A stretch of DNA of 15,956 nucleotides from Bacteroidales bacterium. GTDB lineage: Bacteria > Bacteroidota > Bacteroidia > Bacteroidales > UBA932. Below the pieces are notes generated by a model. The model had not been told where the DNA came from. It saw nothing but the letters and a program-made list of their open reading frames with translations, and did no database searches. The stretch lies in the NCBI GenBank assembly GCA_017538685.1, contig JAFYIK010000175.1, forward strand, positions 1-15,956, given 5' to 3'. Of this stretch, positions 13,651-15,956 are shown piece by piece; within the stretch, counting starts at the first letter, position 1, and the number at the start of each line of letters is the position of its first letter. Position numbers and translations under genes: made by a program.

Positions 13651-14554
13651 CGCCGGTACAGTCTTCAAAGTCGGAGCAATATCCCTCACCTTCCTGATAC
13701 TCGGGTACCAGGTCTGCCTCTTTGTCCAGCGCACCGCCAGGCTCGCGATCGAAGCGAACCGTGACCGGCCGGACACGGTGGTGGTGTATGTTGGAGATTT
13801 CTCGACTTCGCTCGAAATGACACCGGGGAATCTCGAAATGACACCCCTGTCATCTCGACCGAGCGAAGCGAGTGGAGAGATCTCACGTGAACGCCGCTAT
13901 GCGCAGCATTCCCACACGGTGCAGGCGGTAAGGGCGAAAACGCGGAAAACGGAAACGTTCAGGTTCAATCCGAACACGGCGTCGCTCGAGGACCTGCAGC
14001 GGCTGGGGTTCAGCCCGAAGCAGGCGCAGAGCATAATCAACTACAGGGAGAAGGGCGGCCGTTACCGCCGGAAGGAGGATTTCGCGAAGTCCTATGTGGT
14101 GGCCGACTCCGTCTTCGAAAGGCTGGAGCCCTTCATCGACATCCCCAGGCTGGACATAAACAGAGCGGACTCGGCGGCTTTCGACGAACTGCCGGGGATA
14201 GGACCGTATTTCGCGGCAAAGATGGTCAGCTACCGCGAAGAATTAGGAGGATATTCCTGCACGGAGCAGCTCAAAGAAATATGGAACTTCGGTGAGGAAC
14301 GATACGACAAACTCAGCGACCTTATCGAATGCTCCGTGCCGCAGCGGCCGCTGCGTCTATGGCAGATGCCCGAAGACTCGCTGCGCCTGCACCCCCACAT
14401 CAAATATAAAAGCGTCGCGCACGGGATAGTGCTCTACCGGGACAACAACCCCTCCGCGGAATGGACCTTGGAGGGGCTGAAGAATGCTGGTGTTATCGAT
14501 GAGGGACAGTACGCTAAACTTAAGCTTTGCCGTATTTCGCCTCCTGTTCCTTGA
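13556..14554 (+). CDS. Membrane-anchored ComEA-like helix-hairpin-helix protein
   Basis: A 332-residue protein. Residues 1-35 are Ser/Arg-rich ([11 protein letters not shown]), followed by a hydrophobic helix at about 37-58. A variable linker follows to about 133. Then come three helix-hairpin-helix segments of ComEA type: [20 protein letters not shown] (135-154) and on to 178; [18 protein letters not shown] (199-216) and on to 255; and a degenerate one at about 278-325 ([17 protein letters not shown]). Such domains bind DNA without sequence specificity, so it could hold DNA at the inner membrane, for uptake or another use. ATG 13556 is the only usable start before the membrane helix and lies 95 bases inside rsmI. 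Linker residues 81-112 are encoded by an inverted pair of REP-like elements. The 3' end overlaps convergent trpS by 35 bases. Confidence 0.85.
   Translation: MKTNQKAKSSSSSPGRRRSHAADTSTNTGSSSAGTVFKVGAISLTFLILGYQVCLFVQRTARLAIEANRDRPDTVVVYVGDFSTSLEMTPGNLEMTPLSSRPSEASGEISRERRYAQHSHTVQAVRAKTRKTETFRFNPNTASLEDLQRLGFSPKQAQSIINYREKGGRYRRKEDFAKSYVVADSVFERLEPFIDIPRLDINRADSAAFDELPGIGPYFAAKMVSYREELGGYSCTEQLKEIWNFGEERYDKLSDLIECSVPQRPLRLWQMPEDSLRLHPHIKYKSVAHGIVLYRDNNPSAEWTLEGLKNAGVIDEGQYAKLKLCRISPPVP
13794..13884. repeat. Inverted pair of REP-like elements inside the helix-hairpin-helix gene
   Basis: The left arm runs GAGATTTCTCGACTTCGC and on to AAATGACA (13794-13822). The right arm runs TGTCATCTCGACCGAGCG and on to GAGATCTC (13848-13884). 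They are imperfect reverse complements around a 25-base spacer that repeats TCTCGAAATGACA (13831-13843). The element is read in frame as linker residues 81-112. Confidence 0.7.
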
Positions 14555-15671
14555 TGAGTTCCTGAAGAACGCCTTCGTCGAAATAATTGATCTTCATCGC
14601 GGCCTTGACGCCGGCGAGGGTCTTCGCGGCCTTGGCACGGGCGGCCTCGGTGCCCTTGCGGAGCACTTCGTAGACATAGGGCAGATCCTGCTCGAGCTGC
14701 TTGCGGCGCTGCCTGATGGGCTCGAGGGTGTCGTTGAGGACCTCTGTAAGGAAGTTCTTGATCATCACGTCTCCCAGTCCGCCGGCGCGGTACTGAGCCT
14801 TCACTTCGTCCAGGCTATGGAACTCGAAGCTGCTCTTCCTGCCCACGAAGCACGAGCCGAATTTGTCGAAATGTTCGGGCTTGCAGAAGGCGTCCAGATA
14901 GGTGAAGACAGGGTTGCCCTCCACCTTTCCGGGGTCGCTGACCTGAAGGTGCCCGGGGTCCGTGTACATACCGCGGACCTTCGCGCGCACCTCGTCCGCC
15001 GAATCGGAGAGGTAGATGCAGTTGCCCAGCGACTTGCTCATCTTCGCCTTGCCGTCCGTTCCGGGCAGGCGCAGGCAGGCCGCGTTGTCCGGCAGAAGGA
15101 TTTCGGGCTCGGTGAGGGCAGGGCCGTAGGTGGCGTTGAACTTATGCACGATTTCGCGCGTCTGCTCGAGCATAGGCTCCTGATCCTCGCCCGCAGGGAC
15201 CGTCGTGGCCTGGAAGGCTGTGATGTCGGCGGCCTGGCTGATGGGGTAGCAGAAGAAACCCACGGGCGTGCCCGCTTTGTTGTCCGCCGCCGCGTCGTCG
15301 TTGAAACCGCGCATCTGGATCTCGGCTTTCACGGTGGGGTTGCGCTGCAGACGCTGCACCGTGACGAGGTTCATATAGTAGAACATAAGCTCGGTGAGCT
15401 CGGTCACCTGCGACTGAATCAGGATGTAGCTCTTTTCCGGGTCGATGCCGGCGGACAGGTAATCCAAGGCCACCTCAACTATGTTCTGACGCACCTTTTC
15501 GGGATTGTCGGCGTTGTCCGTAAGGGCCTGGGCGTCCGCGATCATAATGTAAATCTCGTCGAACTCCCCGCTGTTCTGGAGTTCTACGCGCCTGCGCAAC
15601 GACCCCACATAGTGGCCGATATGAAGGCGGCCGGTCGGGCGGTCGCCAGTGAGAATAATCTTCTTCGACAT
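14520..15671 (-). CDS. trpS: Tryptophanyl-tRNA synthetase
   Basis: This class I aminoacyl-tRNA synthetase charges tRNA-Trp. It has 383 residues (bacterial TrpRS usually about 330). The HIGH motif is LHIGH at 16-20 within [17 protein letters not shown], and KMSKS is at 210-214. TrpRS-type segments IADAQALTD (44-52), YPISQAADI (142-150) and VPAGEDQ (158-164) are present. Extra length comes partly from an insertion near 121-134 ([13 protein letters not shown]) and a longer C-terminal helical region. Its ATG directly abuts the recA stop, so it is probably co-transcribed with recA. Its 3' end overlaps the convergent helix-hairpin-helix gene by 35 bases. Confidence 0.96.
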   Translation of the reverse strand: MSKKIILTGDRPTGRLHIGHYVGSLRRRVELQNSGEFDEIYIMIADAQALTDNADNPEKVRQNIVEVALDYLSAGIDPEKSYILIQSQVTELTELMFYYMNLVTVQRLQRNPTVKAEIQMRGFNDDAAADNKAGTPVGFFCYPISQAADITAFQATTVPAGEDQEPMLEQTREIVHKFNATYGPALTEPEILLPDNAACLRLPGTDGKAKMSKSLGNCIYLSDSADEVRAKVRGMYTDPGHLQVSDPGKVEGNPVFTYLDAFCKPEHFDKFGSCFVGRKSSFEFHSLDEVKAQYRAGGLGDVMIKNFLTEVLNDTLEPIRQRRKQLEQDLPYVYEVLRKGTEAARAKAAKTLAGVKAAMKINYFDEGVLQELIKEQEAKYGKA

Positions 15672-15956
15672 TTAGTCTTTGACTGTTTTGATAGCTTCGC
15701 GAACCTGGGCTTCGATTTCCTCGCAAAGCTCGGGATTGTCTTTGAGGAGCTGTTTCGCGGCGGCGAGGCCCTGGGCGAGTTTTTCACCGTTGTAACTGAA
15801 CCAGCTGCCGCTCTTGTGCACGATGTCGAACTCCACGGCGAGATCCAGGATCTCTGCGGTCCTGGAGATGCCCTCTCCGAAGACTATGTCGAACTCTGCC
15901 TTCTTGAAAGGCGGGGCCATCTTGTTCTTGACCACCTTCACGCGGGTGCGGTTGCC
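15672..15956 (-). CDS. recA: RecA recombinase, C-terminal part (5' end outside window)
   Basis: The last 94 residues of RecA, the ATP-dependent strand-exchange protein and SOS co-protease. The frame is open to the window edge, beginning [20 protein letters not shown], a hallmark of Rec[16 protein letters not shown] and the [16 protein letters not shown] segment follow. It ends [21 protein letters not shown], so the long acidic tail found after this point in E. coli RecA is missing. An internal Met at 15939-15941 is not the real start. trpS starts at the next base. Confidence 0.95.
   Translation of the reverse strand, partial: GNRTRVKVVKNKMAPPFKKAEFDIVFGEGISRTAEILDLAVEFDIVHKSGSWFSYNGEKLAQGLAAAKQLLKDNPELCEEIEAQVREAIKTVKD

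Overview
The window looks like chromosomal DNA of a GC-rich member of the Bacteroidota, most likely Bacteroidales. The evidence is the protein set (long two-lobed PotA, short RsmI, 195-residue thymidine kinase), promoters of the Bacteroidota type (TAnnTTTG at about -7, and no clear Shine-Dalgarno ladder), and short repeats with the core CGAGCGAAGTCGAG, which I recall from gut Bacteroidales. I cannot name a genus. No tRNA, rRNA, CRISPR array, insertion sequence or prophage was seen. Coding density is very high, and many neighbours overlap by 1-8 bases or abut.

Layout. 1-285 (+): the C-terminal end of an unrecognised protein. 269-6201 (-): a six-gene block read right to left, made of an acidic outer-membrane beta-barrel, potA, potB, potC, potD and a GNAT acetyltransferase. 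No gap exceeds 3 bases, and a TATTTTTG promoter sits in front of the barrel gene. 6282-7858 (-): rnhA then pdxA. 7890-9902 (+): rfbD, rfbC and a PAP2 phosphatase, diverging from rnhA across a 31-base gap that holds two -7 boxes in a near-perfect palindrome. 9899-11385 (-): rlmN then recX. 11386-11677: a repeat-rich gap with three 51-base tandem units and two direct plus one inverted copy of a 14-mer. 11678-12265 (-): tdk. 12314-14554 (+): a conserved protein of unknown function, rsmI, and a membrane-anchored ComEA-like helix-hairpin-helix protein. 14520-15956 (-): trpS preceded by the 3' end of recA, which runs off the right edge.

How the genes work together. The barrel-potABCD-GNAT block reads as a complete envelope route for polyamines: an acidic channel in the outer membrane, a binding protein, two permeases and an ATPase, with an acetyltransferase coupled at the end. 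PotD is unusual: it has a cleavable signal peptide, no lipobox, and a C-terminal membrane helix with a basic tail, so it is probably tethered to the inner membrane. rfbD/rfbC make dTDP-L-rhamnose, and the PAP2 protein may recycle a lipid carrier or trim lipid A. The remaining genes are mostly housekeeping (RNase HI, PdxA, RlmN, RecX, thymidine kinase, RsmI, TrpRS, RecA).

The most interesting non-gene signals are the REP-like palindromes that form in-frame linkers in two neighbouring genes, the 51-base tandem repeat and switchable hairpins before rlmN, a six-codon upstream ORF (MRRKRR) ending in an ATGA overlap with rlmN, and 3' overlaps at all three convergent gene pairs.
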